A DNA stretch of 64,000 bases from Pseudoscleropodium purum. Lineage: Eukaryota; Streptophyta; Bryopsida; Hypnales; Brachytheciaceae. The stretch spans positions 11,936,479 through 12,000,478 of the forward strand of contig OZ017800.1 of NCBI GenBank assembly GCA_963969395.1. The letters run 5' to 3'. This document shows, in pieces, positions 11,781 through 24,443 of this stretch (position 1 is its first letter; each line of letters starts with the position of its first letter). Below the pieces are notes generated by a model. The model was not told the origin of the DNA, searched no databases, and saw nothing but the letters and a program-made list of their open reading frames with translations. Made by a program: the position numbers and the translations under genes.

Positions 11781-13140
11781 GACAGTACAAGAAGACTTTT
11801 TTTGGAATTCTTTTAAGAACTTATTTTCTCACTATTGTCTATTTCTTGAGAGTGTTGTAGACAAGTGCATAACTTCCAAGTCCCTAGAAGTCTATTGCAC
11901 CTGTCATCTTTGAGTGTAAACCTCCTTATGCTATTTGGTCCAAAATTTTGTGACATGGGAGGCCCCATGATTGAAATACACACGTGATTCACACAATACA
12001 ATGAAGAAGAAATGTATCTAAGGCAATATACTCTTATTTTCCATTTAGAAATTGAAAGTTACACAAATAGTAGAAAAAACACTACTAATTGCTATCTGAA
12101 TTTGCTATACTCTAAAACTAATCCTCAATGTACATGCCTTCCTCTGCCAACATATAGCCTTTACAAGAACAGCCTAAATCTAACCTTTAGATACTAATAC
12201 TAAATGGCCAGGAATTGTAATTTGCACTTGGACAACAACATCTAGATAGATAGAAACTACTTTGGAATAGAAATGTACAATTAAACGAGTTGAATATGAA
12301 AATTGCAAATAGAATACCAATAAAATAAACGGGCAATCACTTAATAGATTTGATGCGGGAGGAGAGGTGCAGCAAGCCTGAGTGATACTACAACAACAAA
12401 ATTCTCACTTTTTTCTTATCCACATCTTTATGGCCCACAAAAACTAGCCCAATCCAGTAGTAGAGCAAGAAATCCAAGTTTCCTAATGACGAACACAAAT
12501 TTTCTAAACATATCTAGAAGAACCCTAAACCTAAAGTCACTCGCTTTAGTAAGCTTGCAACAAACTCACCTCAAAAAGATGCAATTTCAAGAGTAGAAGC
12601 GGGGGGAGAGATGGAGTAGGAGCAACACTGTAATGGCTATATTAGCATGGAAATGGAAACATTAGTATTTTAAATCCCCGATTTGTAAACCCTGAATTTC
12701 CAATTCAACCATTGCTCACTCACTTCATGATTACTACTTGCTCAAGATTATTACTTGCTCAAGATTATTACTTGCTCTGTTAGATGGTTGATAGATCTTT
12801 ATAGATGATTGATAGATCAATGCTCGGAGTAAGAGTAGTTGACCTTCACTCAAGCTCACCAACCAACCTTTGCTTGAGTAATCCTAAGCAATTGATTTAA
12901 TATCTCAAACTTTTAAGTCTTGAATTCAATATTAAAATGTCATTTTTTTAGTACTATTTCATAACAATTATCGATAAGTGCTTTTTTAATACTAATTCAA
13001 TCGAAGATTGAATCAATGTGGGCTTTTTCAACACTAATTTAGTCGTCGATTGAATCAACACTAGATCATTTACCCACTGATTTAGTACTATAAAAGCACT
13101 TTAGAAATTGAAGTTTGAAACAATACCAAACATGTACTTA
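11781..13140. other. intergenic DNA with short repeats
   Basis: No recognised gene. Around 12725-12775 the unit gattattacttgctcaa repeats three times. From about 12910 the sequence is a degenerate repeat with ttgaatcaa and attgaagtttgaaacaat. Its last 110 bases (13030-13140) recur at 14130-14235, on the far side of the transposon at 13141-14054. Confidence 0.5.
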
Positions 13141-14054
13141 CCCCTAAAAGACTGGACTATGTTTTTTGGTTGTATAGAAATTTTGGGCAGGCCATTGTGA
13201 CCAGAAATTTACATATTTTAGGCTGAAATTTTAATAGAAAGTGTGGACAAGGAATATCTTTCATATGCAACAAATTTCATGACATTTGGAAATAGGAGTC
13301 AAAAGTTATATGTTACTTCTTTTTGTAACTAGGCATTTTGGGTAGATTAGAAAAAATCACTTTTTTCAGAAACCAAAATTTAAAATTGGTTTTCCAGACT
13401 TATAATAAATAAGAATACCTTTGAATCATTTGATTTTGATCAACAAGTCAAAAGTTATGAGGATTTTTGGTTTGTGGGCAATTATGGATTCCCTATTCTA
13501 AAATAAACTTCAAAATCCTTTATCTTACCCAATTTTCAATATTTTTGAAAAAAATAAAATCGTAGGATGTAAATTTTTCATTATAACATTTCAACCATTG
13601 GGATTGACATTTTTCAATTCCATATTTAAATTCTTAATAATTTAGTATTTTGAATCATTCTCTACTACTACCTACTTACTATTTTTTTCCTATATGTTGT
13701 ACTATTCCAAATAATCTGAAAATTTTCAAGCATTTGGAAAACTTGTCTAGGAAAAATAAACCAAAGAAGCACCACCATTTTGGTCATTTTTTCATAGAAA
13801 AGTGAGCTTGTGAAGTGCAGCTGCCTGGGTTTTTGCAGGGTTGAAAAAATGGTTTTGGTAAATTTGAATGCTTATATCTTACGATCTACACGGTGGAATT
13901 TTCTGAAATTTTTACAAGTTTTTAAGTCATTATACTACAAGATCCTATGGTTTCATGTGTCAAAAATTGTTTTTTTCCAAAAATTTAGTAGTTGTACTAG
14001 AAATGGTAGTTTTGGAGTGTTTTTGGTGAATACATAGTCATGGAATTTTAGGGG
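13141..14054 (+). mobile_element. TTAA-site element, family A (914 bp)
   Basis: Flanks are CTTA (13137-13140) and TTAA (14055-14058), and the termini are CCCCTAAAAG and AATTTTAGGGG. It aligns with 4700-5623 throughout, including the block from ttttggttgtatagaaat to ttcatatgcaacaa and the final tcatggaattttagggg. Sequence on both sides belongs to a duplicated host repeat (13030-13140 and 14130-14235). The frame at 13810-14037 is inside the element and unrecognised. Confidence 0.78.
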
Positions 14055-14058
14055 TTAA

Positions 14059-14736
14059 TTTGATAAATTTCAATACAAACTTAGTGTCAGCTCAATAGCA
14101 TAAAAAAAAACATTGAAATAGCACTCATCAATGATTGAATCAATACTACATCAAACATCCATTGATTTAATGCTAAAAAAACATTTTATCAATTGAAGTT
14201 TGAAACATTACTAAACATACATATAAGTTGATAATTTTTTTTAGTACAAACTCAATATCAATTCACACAAATTAAAAATCTACTGCAAATTCATTTGGGC
14301 TATTCAAATTAGTGTCAATTCAAGTCCTAGTCCTCAATTTACACTTTAAAGGCACGTATTTTGAACCAAATTCCAAATTTCATTCTCCTCATCCCAATGC
14401 CAGGGCAAATAATGTCATGTTAGATGCTTCAAATTAGTCAAAGATGTAACTAATGTGGATCATCACAATGCAACTACATTTCATTATCTTTAGAAAGCAT
14501 CCATTCCCTGTTTCTCCTCATCTGACCTCTAATTTTTTGCCTTCAATGCTTCTATATCATATTGTGCCTAAATTGACGATCAATAATGAAGATATCTTTA
14601 GGTCAAATATATTATGGTTAACGCCATTGCTAGGACAATAAAAGTGTTATATAGATTCATAAAATAAAACAAAATTCAGCAATTCATAGCAACAAAGGTT
14701 CATCTCCAAAAGCTTCTGAAAAGGTTTGATTGTATC
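14059..14736. other. intergenic DNA
   Basis: Host repeat with the 110-base segment duplicated from the left flank of the preceding element, followed by AT-rich sequence without recognisable content. Confidence 0.45.
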
Positions 14737-14936
14737 AGGGTTGACAAATCAGTACATCCGCCCCAAAATAGCGTCCGTAACCTGGACGTCCGTCCTCACG
14801 GACGCTAGCGGACGCAGCGTCCCTCCTGCCGTCGGAAGGCGGATGGGCGGGGTGGGGCAGACGGGGCGGACGGCGTCCGCAAATGTCAGCAGACGCTACG
14901 GACACAGCGTCCGCATTCGACCGTCCTGTCAACCCT
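14737..14936. mobile_element. 200-bp GC-rich inverted-repeat element
   Basis: A sharply GC-rich island in AT-rich surroundings, bounded by the inverted repeat AGGGTTGACA / TGTCAACCCT. Inside, the motif GGACGC and its complement GCGTCC occur repeatedly in both orientations (for example cacggacgctagcggacg and gacacagcgtccgc), so the strand should fold strongly. Open frames run through both strands only because of this composition. No convincing target duplication, so the superfamily is unassigned; a hAT-type MITE is possible from the terminus. Confidence 0.6.
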
Positions 14937-15119
14937 AGTCAAGAGAGTGCCATGTCATCAATACTTTCTTTTGGTTAAAAAATTTTTTTAGTCTTTTTTT
15001 GCATTTCAAGACCAAATTCTTTTTCTTTTATAATTTTCTTTTGTAATTGTTGGCCTGACAGCAACCAATAGTATTGGAAAGGATCAAGACTGAAACAGCT
15101 CTCTAAAGGCCTCAAATCT

Positions 15120-15766
15120 CCCCTAACAAAGCTTTGAATCATTCCATTTAGATCAATGAGTCAAAAGTTATGAGGTGTTTTAGTTTGCGGGTAGTCATGG
15201 ATTTTCTACTCCAAAATAAATTTTAAAGTTTTTCATTGAATTCAATTTCAATATTTTTGGAAAAAAATAAAAATATTAGGTGAAAATTGTTTATTACAAC
15301 ATTACAATCATTGGGATTGACATTTTATAATTCCATAACTAAATTATTAACAATTTAATATTTTGATTCACTATGTACTTCTTTCTACTTACTATTTTTT
15401 TTCTATATGTTGTAGGAAATGATTTGAAATTTTTCAAGCATGTATCCAACTTGATTTAAAGAATGAATCCAAAGAGTTGCAACAATTTTGGACATTTTTT
15501 CGTACAAATGTGACCTTGTGAAGTGCAATTGCGTGTTCTTTCGCAAGGCCCAAAAAAGGTTTTTTGCCACTTCAAATGCCAATATCTTGCAATCTATACG
15601 GTGGAAATTTCTGAAATTTTTTAGACATCTTCTAAAATTATCATACTACAAGATCCTATGTTTGGATGTGTCCAAAAATGTTAAAAATTTGTTTTTTGAT
15701 ACTTGTCCTAAAAATGACAGTTTTGAAGCGTTTTTAAATGAAAACATAGTCAAGGAACTTTAGGGG
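15120..15766 (+). mobile_element. TTAA-site element, family A, left end deleted (about 650 bp)
   Basis: Starts with a terminus-like CCCCTAACA and jumps directly into the block gctttgaatcattccattt that lies about 285 bases inside the 13141 copy. It then aligns to the right end tttagggg followed by TTAA (15767-15770). This is an internal deletion derivative. The frame at 15488-15763 lies inside it and is not recognised. Confidence 0.7.
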
Positions 15767-15770
15767 TTAA

Positions 15771-16286
15771 TAATTGGAAAGTTCTACCAGTGCCTAAAGA
15801 ACTAGGTACTAAGGTACTTGAATATTTTTTCTTGAATTTGTTCATATAGATGAGGATGGACAAAATGTCAAGTAAAGATGAATACGTCACCACTTCAGTT
15901 TGGCAGGAACAATGAGGACCGTTGATTCAAGTATGTAGTTTGTGATCTCCATCATAAGGGCTCTTGGATGAAATCTAGAATGTTGATTGTCGTTCAAGAT
16001 GAGTAGTTGAGATCAATTGGGGTGCTGAAAAACCTAATCCTATTTGTTTGCATGGTGGGGTGCTTTCCAACATCCTTTTCTTGTGGTTTTGTTTGTTTTG
16101 TCGAGCTAAATGGTTGTCGTCGTTGTGTGTGCTTTTGTTGGTGTTTTGAGGCATCTAGTTGGATGTGGAGTGCTAGATAATTAGATGTGTTTAGGTGATT
16201 GTTTTATCACTTCAATTTTCTTCCAATTTTTATAGTTCTAATTGGATTTAGAGCTAAGGCATATTTGTTTCAAAGGTTAGTTTAAC
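15771..16286. other. intergenic DNA, nothing recognised
   Basis: Moderately AT-rich, with a G/T-rich stretch around 16020-16200. No gene recognised. Confidence 0.4.
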
Positions 16287-16906
16287 CCCTAAATACCCAA
16301 GGTCTATTTTGAGCCTCTAGAAATTTGCTCTAAATTGAACAAAAAGTCAACATTTTGATAAGTTGTATCAACTTTTTTTGAATTGTAACCATACAAATTC
16401 AAACTAGACTTGTTGGAGATCACATAGGAAGAAAACACACAATAATATCACTTATAAGTTGGAAGATTATAACATTTGACCAAGAGGGTGTTAAAACTAT
16501 GAAAATTTTTCAATTCACTTTTTGCATATCAATTCTAAAAAGTAAGTCACCAAAAAAATATGAGGTTGAAGGGCCTAACATGCATAACCCCAATCAATTT
16601 ATGGCTTCTCAAAATCTACTCTACAATTTCTTAAAGTGAGTTCTTCCAAGTCGTAGTGTATTTGAGGCTCATTTCCAAAAGCCCTCAACACTACAAAAAG
16701 TCAAGATTGCAACAGGTATACTTGCACAAAATCTTGAATAGAAAAATCATAATCATTTGTTTTCAAGATCAGATTTTGGATGCTTAAAATAGACTTCAAG
16801 AAGAATCTTTCAAAATAGAAATGACTAAAAATAGAAATTTGGTTAGGTTTTATTTAACTTCAAAATATTGTCGACACTATATTTTGGTGCCTTAGGCATT
16901 TAGGGG
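16287..16906 (+). mobile_element. TTAA-site element, family B (620 bp)
   Basis: TTAA (16283-16286), then CCCCTAAATACC; the right end is TTTAGGGG followed by CTAA. The interior differs from family A but its reverse complement aligns with the right part of 49939-51073. Shared landmarks are attcaaactaga, cccaatcaatttatggcttc and the tail of the element. Non-coding. Confidence 0.75.
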
Positions 16907-16909
16907 CTA

Positions 16910-17317
16910 ATGGAGAGCCAGGAAAATGTGGCCCGTCACACTTTGTCGAGGCAAAGGAAACCATGTCTACTTGAAAGATTAAGGGCCTGCATTCAAGCAA
17001 ATACAACTGAATGTCAAAGAAATTGGTGGGCTAGAAAGTGGGCTCATATGCTTCCAACACATGTAGAACCCAATGAGAATGAAATGTCCGCTTGTGAGAC
17101 CATATGGGGTGCTCAATGTATCCTTGATGACATAGACAAAACCTTACAAAATTTTACGTTTGTTAAAGCTCAAGGTCGTGTAATGCAAAAGTTCATTAGA
17201 GAAATTCTCAACCCTCTAGAGGGCCACTCTAGAGGAGCTAAAAGCACCCCACAATTACATTTAAATTTACTTAATGATTTGTTTTTCTCCTATAGTTACT
17301 CACTTGAAGTCCAATGA
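16910..17317 (+). CDS. hypothetical protein, 135 residues, possibly transposon-derived
   Basis: An ATG-initiated frame of 135 codons starts 3 bases after the right terminus of the family B element. The protein begins MESQENVARHTLSRQRKPC, is hydrophilic and slightly basic, has two cysteines near the N-terminus, a tryptophan pair (NWWARKW) near residue 40, and a leucine-rich C-terminus. It has no signal peptide or membrane segment and resembles no family I can name. Its composition is more gene-like than nearby frames. It could be an exon of a larger unrecognised gene, a domesticated transposon fragment, or chance. Start choice is simply the first ATG of the open frame. Confidence 0.25.
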   Translation: MESQENVARHTLSRQRKPCLLERLRACIQANTTECQRNWWARKWAHMLPTHVEPNENEMSACETIWGAQCILDDIDKTLQNFTFVKAQGRVMQKFIREILNPLEGHSRGAKSTPQLHLNLLNDLFFSYSYSLEVQ

Positions 17318-17630
17318 TTGTTAGTGGTTCAAAACCCAAGTATAAGTAAATAAATAATTAAGGTTCAGGTATTGTTATGCACCTTAACCCTAATTATTGT
17401 ACATCTTGTTTTCTAACCAAGGTATGAAAAAAAAGAAAATTGTCGAAAATAGTTCAATGACATCTACCATAAAAAGATTTTTTAATGGCATCATGATAGA
17501 GTTAATTTGTTGACAATTGGTGTGAGAGAAGGGTGAAAAGTTTGTTTTTATAAAGAAATCAATTGTCCATGGTGAATCTTCAAAGGCTATAGGATATTTA
17601 GAAGATAGATCACTTATTGTCAAATGCAAG
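17318..17630. other. intergenic DNA
   Basis: AT-rich. The 79-residue minus-strand frame at 17390-17629 shows no recognised domain. Confidence 0.35.
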
Positions 17631-18003
17631 AATTGTGTTCAAAGTCAAGTTTCAAACCCCATTGAAGCGTAGTAGAATGATTTTTTTCAAAAAAACTTTT
17701 TGCTAAATAAAGTTGGAGAATCAAGTTAGTTTTCATCAACAATTTTTTTTTTTAAGTTTAGACCCTCCAATAAAAAGTTATGGACAAAATTCTAAAAGGG
17801 ATTGAAAGGGAATTTTTCCGAATATTTTCAAACACCCTCTCCAAATTCTGTCCATAACTTTTTATTTAAGGCTTTAAAACTCAAACATATTCTTAGAAAT
17901 GAAAACTAGCCTAATTTTCAAACTTCACTTCGTTCAAATTTTTTTGAAAAAAATCATTCTACAATATCAAAATTGGGTCTAAAATTCAACTTTGAATACA
18001 ATT
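17631..18003. mobile_element. 373-bp foldback element
   Basis: Two arms of about 165 bases pair in inverted orientation with a short loop near 17800-17830. The outer ends are AATTGTGTTCAAAGT and ACTTTGAATACAATT. Inner landmarks are agaatgattttttt against aaaaaatcattct, and aaaaagttatggacaaa against ctgtccataactttttatt. Flanking duplication is unclear. Non-coding hairpin or MITE-like element. Confidence 0.75.
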
Positions 18004-20559
18004 TCTGCTTTTGATTTATTTAAAGGCAATTGTGTTCCTATTAATCCTAATTTACATATTCCACATGCATTGTTTTACCTACTACAATTTCACTTGTATA
18101 AATAACTTCTCTTCTCGTCTTCCTACAACCAACCCCAAGTGACTCTAGAAAATAGTTGCAAAATGTTAGAGTCCACTAAATTCTGCTTAGCTTCATGGAA
18201 TTTGATCAATTTTCGTATTAATCACCTTGTAATACATACAAGATGATTAATTGAAAAAGTAATCAAATTTAGTGAAATGAAAGTGGTTGATAATTATACA
18301 GGTTTATACTACATTATCATTACTTTGAATCCCGATGTCTTTTACAAAGTTCACACATTCTGACCAAGAACTGTGGCTATATGCCCCTACTAATTTTTAG
18401 GTGATTAATAGATTGGTTATGTTGATGGTTCTTTTGCATTTGCAATTAGATCAGTAGTGTACAATGTTGGAGATTTTCGAATTGAATGCTTTAGTGATTG
18501 GAATTGAATGCTCTAGTGATTGGTATTTTAGCTTATTTTTGCATTTAAGGGTTATATTTAGTGGATTGTAGTTTCATTTTTAGTTTTACATGATTCTATT
18601 GTAAGGTTCTTTGCTAATTCCAAAGCAGCATTCGGGAAGTTTTTTGAGTTGCCTTGGTAATTTTCCTCCTCTTTATAAAAGGACTGGTTTTTTTCCTAGA
18701 GGCACCAGTTGCATCCTCTCCTTATCAAAATCTTCCGGTTTATTTCCTCTAGTATCAAATTCTCACCAGCCAATTTCCTTCAACTTCAAATTTATAAAGG
18801 TTGCAATACATCTTCCATATAAGTTAGAAATAATCTATTTTTCATGGCAATTAGGTTCAAAACTATTGTGAGTGTCATTTAAATATGTATTGTTTTCACA
18901 TGTCTCAAATTTATCAACTCTTCATTGATCAAAGTATTTGCAACTTGATGTCAATGAGCAAGATTTCTTGGTTGATGCAATAACTTGATTCAACATAGCT
19001 TGAATATTGATATGCAAGTTTTGCACAGATTACTTGTAAAACTTGCATATCATTGATGTTATTTGTCATGGTGCCAAAATCCAACTTTGATATCAAGCCT
19101 CAAACATCATCACTAATTGTAGTGTGGTAAGCAAGCAACTAGTAATGGTGCCAAACAACCCAAAATACAACTAGATAAATATGACAATTCTAAGTGATAG
19201 GCACAAATAAATATCAATTTGTAATACCACAAAGAATTAGTGAAAATCTTCATTTTCAAGAAATTTAGCTCCTACAAAAAACTTGACAACTTCTTCATGA
19301 TTACTCCAAAAACTATGTAATACTCTTGCTCTACCACCAAGCCACCTCTACAATAAGAAAGATTCAAATACTAGACAAAGCCTCAATCTTTGTATACATC
19401 TTGAAAGTCAATTTAAGAAAAAGTAGTGTCCACCTTGTCCAAGAAAATACCCACCTTTAGTAACCCAAGTATTAGCCTTGAATTCTAAATTGCAAGCGGC
19501 TAAGATCCAACAATTTCATGGAAGTGATGGCTAAATAGCCCCCATTTACTTTTGCACACCAGTAGATTGCTAGTCCTACCAATGTTTTGTTTTGTTTTCC
19601 ATCCTCCATTTTCACACTCCAACTAGTTATTTTCCCAAAGGCACCGGCTAACAATGAACTAACTACCAGTTCTTCTTGGACATTGTTCCAAAGATTGATG
19701 TTGTACTTCATGGATGGTTTACTTTGTAAGATACTAGGAAGGTATAGGATTAATGTGTGACTGAATGGAAAATTTCAAGGTCTACTTTGTAAAATACCAA
19801 AAAGATTTAGGGATTATTACATGACCAAATGGCAAATTTCAGGATCTGCTGCGGGCTTTTGGATGTCTTTGGTTTTTCTTTGTAATGAAGTACTTGGGTT
19901 TATGTTATAGACCTCAAACTATGAACTCCAATCAAGAACACAAAATATACTTATGAACATAAATGTTATTATAAGGAGCTCAAACCACCCAACCATAGAG
20001 AAAGATCCATCTCTAAAGAGATTGTCTCCTCACCCCCAAGCTCCATCTTGTATCATTGAGAGTATCAATAAGACTATTAGTCTTTAATACAGACTAGGAC
20101 TTCTTTTCTACTTATAGATTTCTATCCATGGTTCTTTCTAAAACCATTCACTAAAGTAAAAGTCTTAGTTATACTTCTCCAATCATATCTTATCTAAATC
20201 TCTTATCCATATCTTGATCTTCTACTTGGAGTTATGTAACTCCAAGTTCCATCTGCTTGTCATTGTTTGGGAGTTGTCTAATTCCGGTGCACTAGTCATC
20301 CAAGTGGAATTGTCAACTTCACTACATCTATATGTAGGCACTCAAGTGCCCTTATTATCCAATTGGAGTTGTCTAACTCCAATGCACAAATCTACCATCT
20401 AAAGATCTCTATCTCCAAGCAATCTCTATTTATCCACTAGTGCATATATTATCATGAATTAGTTCATGATCCATAAATGCATTCATCCATCAAAGGTCAT
20501 AACGCAATCATCATAAATTCTTTCATCTATCAATGCATTCATCCATCAAGGTTCGAAGG
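18004..20559. other. AT-rich intergenic DNA, no gene recognised
   Basis: No gene supported. The frames at 18611-18871 (plus) and 19472-19711 (minus) show no family features. Around 20215-20390 short blocks based on ggagttgtctaactcca recur and invert on each other, giving a minor hairpin-rich stretch. Confidence 0.45.
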
Positions 20560-21130
20560 TGTCACAAGGGTCACGACAATTTAGGGTCTAAAGTAGGATA
20601 TTGGGCGTGTTCAGGATTCTTCTAGTAACAAAGTGTGCAAGTTTAGGGACTAGAATGTGATATTGGGTGTGTTTAGGGTCTTTTCATGACAAGAGGTGGG
20701 TTCAAGATGGGATACTAGGCGAATTTGGGTTATTCTTATGAGTTGTGACCAAAATCACCAAATGGTTGGAAAAGGGTGTACTTTGTGGGATATATGGAGG
20801 ATTCTAGGTTATTTGGGTGTAAAGTGTGTGAGTTTATGGATTAGGGTGTCATATTAGGTGTATTAAGGTTCCTTTCAAGTCACAATGTAAGGGTTTAGGA
20901 TGGAAGATTGGATGGATTTGGGTTATTCCTTTGAATTGTAACCAAGTTCTTAGGAAAAGGGTCTACTTTGTGGAATCATGGGCGGTTTTAGGGTGCAATT
21001 TGTGACCAGTTGGTCACTTTTTGAGGTGATTATTGACGATATTGGGCATGTTTAGGGTCAACTTCTGTAACAATTGGCTTAGTTTACAATATCAATGTAG
21101 ATGCTATTGGATGTTTTAGGGATTTATCTT
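20560..21130. repeat. degenerate tandem repeat, period about 200 bp
   Basis: The block gtgtgcaagtttagggactag...gatattgggtgtgtttagggtc at about 20630 recurs at about 20827 (gtgtgtgagtttatggattag) and again, weaker, at about 21030. Intervening parts (gggttattc, aaaagggt-tactttgtgg) repeat as well. It is G/T-rich on this strand and carries no coding signal. Confidence 0.55.
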
Positions 21131-22647
21131 TCTTGTTTTGTTGTTGTTTGTAGATGGAATTCTTTTTGAGGTTTCAAAAAGCACATCCTTTGGTGATCAC
21201 TGGTAAGAGGTTTTTTGACTTATTACGACCTTTTTGGGTGAAGTGTATGAAGGAGCAAAATGTTTGCTATTGCATGTATCACGTGGAATTCTAAGATTTA
21301 CTTTAGGGTTTGAACCACATGAAGTTGCAATCTGGGATCTACTTGATTGGTATTTATAATTGCAATTGCGATGAAGTATGAGCGCCTCCAATTGCAACTG
21401 GTATTAGTTGCCACGGTAATACTATGATGTATTGTGGGACTACATCCTTATGGGAATTGTAGTGTGTCCCAAAGGTGAGTTAGAACAATGGCATGCTAGA
21501 GATTGTTTATATGGTGATTGTGAAAATTGTGGTGTAGAGTACTTTTTTGCGTGTACTATAGATTTTTGGAAATAGGATCTCTTTTATATTTGATGCATAG
21601 TCTTATATTTAATGCACATACATCTTTTTTGGATTTTGAACTCAAAATCTCACATAACTTATTTTAGACAAAAAGTACACTAGACAATTATTCATTATTC
21701 ATTCTTTCTAGAGATATTATTTTTTTAGCTTGAAAAAAGAAATATTATATGTCCATTGAATTAAAAATATGAATGCATTTTTATTTTATTTTATTTTTAA
21801 ATTAAAAAAATCAGACCCCCTCCTAACCAATTAGATTCCTTTTCAATAAGTGGCACAATTTAGGGATTGCTCCAACATTAGAAATGAAAATGCATTATTC
21901 TAAAAAAAATTACATAATTGACAAAGCAAAAGAATATTGGATGTAATAATAGAAAATGTATCCAACTATTTATTATTTTCACCTTCAAGAATTTCATCCA
22001 TACACAGACACAATCAAATTCATTTCTTAAAACATAATTCTTCCATATCATTCCTATTGATATTTTATTTTGCCTTCAAAGAAATATGTTCAAGCAACCC
22101 TAATCTATATGATTTCACAAGTTTCAAATAACAAATTCAAATTCCAGCTTGCTTTAGAATTTTATTTGTGAAAATAAGATACAATTCAAAATCCTATTCC
22201 CCTCGTCCTAAGGATATTTATAGAGTCTAATTCAAACAATATACCAAAGTAACTTAATAACATTATTTGAAAATGTTCACAATTTTCTTCTTGTATACAA
22301 ATTATAAACTCTAACTAAAAATTAAAAAAACAACTATCTTATCCTAGGTTGCATCTCTTGTAATAGAAAAAATAACAAGGACTTTCATGAATATCAATTG
22401 GATAAAATAAGCTTCAACAACTTTAAAGATGGCTAAATACCTCTATCCTTACAAATAAGCTTTAAATTTAGCCAATTGATATTCATGAGAGTCTTTGATA
22501 TTTTTTATTTTTTTATGAAACCCTAATACAAGACCTCTATAATTGATATAAAGACCAAATTCCTCACAAATGCAAGGAAATTCTTTTGAGAATCAAAACA
22601 AAAGATTTGTGCACTCACATCAACCAATGTATATATGATATGTTAAG
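21131..22647. other. AT-rich intergenic DNA, nothing recognised
   Basis: No gene, RNA or clear repeat boundary. At about 22395-22490 gaatatcaattgg...aagctt and its inverted counterpart form a short imperfect palindrome. Confidence 0.45.
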
Positions 22648-24443
22648 AAGCATAAAAGTGAATAAAAAGACTTAGAAAATGACAAAAATAACAATCCATT
22701 TCTACTTGGTTTTGGTGGATGAGATGTCCATTTGAAATTCTACATGGCCAAAGTAGATAATGATTCCTAAATAAGTATTCTTGGATAATTTTCTTTCCCA
22801 CCTCTTTTAAATAGGCCCAATCGTATTTTGTTGAACCATGACATACCAAATCTCATAATCATAGACTTTGCCTGTTTGATAGATTTTGGATCTCACATTG
22901 TCAAATTAAAAAAAATGGACATCTAATTGCAAGTTTCTCTACCCTAATAAAAATGTGTTACTTTTTTATTTATCTTTTTATATGATTTTCAATACAATAC
23001 AATGATTCTCTATATAATAATTTTTGGTTGAAAAAACTAAAAATATTATTTGAAAATCTTAGGATGCTACTATTTCTATATGCACAAGTCACAATTCTAC
23101 TAAACAAATTTTTATGATTGACGGCGTCCATTTGCTTTTAATCCTGAAAGAACCAAATGCTCAAAATTCAACAACAAATGAATACAAATATGTCCCAAGC
23201 ATACACAATCTTTGATTTTTCACCCATCTAAATGTTTGTAGATTTTTGTGTTCATTCCTTTTTATTTCTATATTGCAAATTTTTTAAGATTATCTTTCCA
23301 AATATTTTACAATTCAAAGGGGATTAGTACATTTAACCTCAAAATGTAACTTTTTAAATTCAAAAAATGAAAATTGAAAAGAAGACTTGAATAAATCAAT
23401 AAAATACAAATATTAAAATAATCGTAATACAACATTTTGAACTTAAATAAAAAAATTCTTGTATCAATAACAAGTATATAATCTACAATCTATCTTAGAA
23501 GAAATTTTTAGGATCTAGGTTTGAATATTATTGGAAAATATTGGTTAGTCTCATAGTAGATTGAATTGTGTCGATATGATCTATGGGCAATATTTTAGAG
23601 TTTTTGTTTAAAAGGCATCATTAGATTACTCTTCTAAGTTGGATTTTCTAATATGTCTTTACAATTTGGAATTTTGGATTATCCTTTGGTCCTTAACTCC
23701 TAGAAGACCAAAACATTCAAGTTTTGAACAATGGATGAATGCAAATATGTTCCAAGCATAGCATAGAAACTTGTTTGTTTTCATCTATCTAAATGTTTGC
23801 ACATTCTTGTACTAGTTCTCTTACATTTTATATACGATAGATTTTTAGAATTTTTCATAGTAAATATTCTACTATTCAAAAAACATATATTTGTTTGAAC
23901 TCAAAAACTAATAAGCTTTAAGTTAAAAAAATAGCCACTCAAAAACAACTTGAACAAAGAAGTAAAACAAAAATCTCAAAACATTGGCATAGTAAAAACT
24001 TTACATTTTGAACTTGAAGAATATTATTTTCAATGAAAATTACCAATATTCAGTCAATAATCAATTTTAGAAGGAATTTTTAATTTTTGCTTTCAATTTT
24101 TATTGAAAAATATTGGTTTAGTGACATAGTAGATGGTCTAACTTAATATGAATATAGACTTATGAATCACATTCTACAACTTTTGTTTGAAAGTCATCAT
24201 CACTAAATCATTTAAACTTTTGAACCATTGTGCACCAATAGATAGAGATAATAAATATTGCTCATTACTATTAATAGTCTCTACAAAGTCTACACTGAGA
24301 CCATAGAAAGTATCATTACAATTTTGTCTTGGGCCTATGCTTTCCATGGTTAAGAATGGTAGAACACAACCATTCTATTCCATTGTAATCGTGAAAACAA
24401 AAACAATGTAACTAGAAGGCTCTACCCTAGGTAAACAATATCC
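22648..24443. repeat. long dispersed repeat, copy 2
   Basis: Same repeat as 1088-3815, direct orientation. It lacks the 713-bp inverted-terminus element (junction near 23810) and the 354-bp TA-site MITE (junction near 24207-24213) present in copy 1, and therefore shows the pre-insertion sequence of both. It has extra sequence between about 23345 and 23610 relative to copy 1. No coding frame. Confidence 0.75.

Noticed and set aside
14726..14938. Overlapping 65-70 residue frames on both strands
   Set aside because: Open only because of the GC-rich palindromic repeat; they mirror each other and have no family features.
16690..16700. cactacaaaaag as a CACTA terminus
   Set aside because: No matching inverted end or 3-bp duplication, and it lies inside a TTAA-site element.
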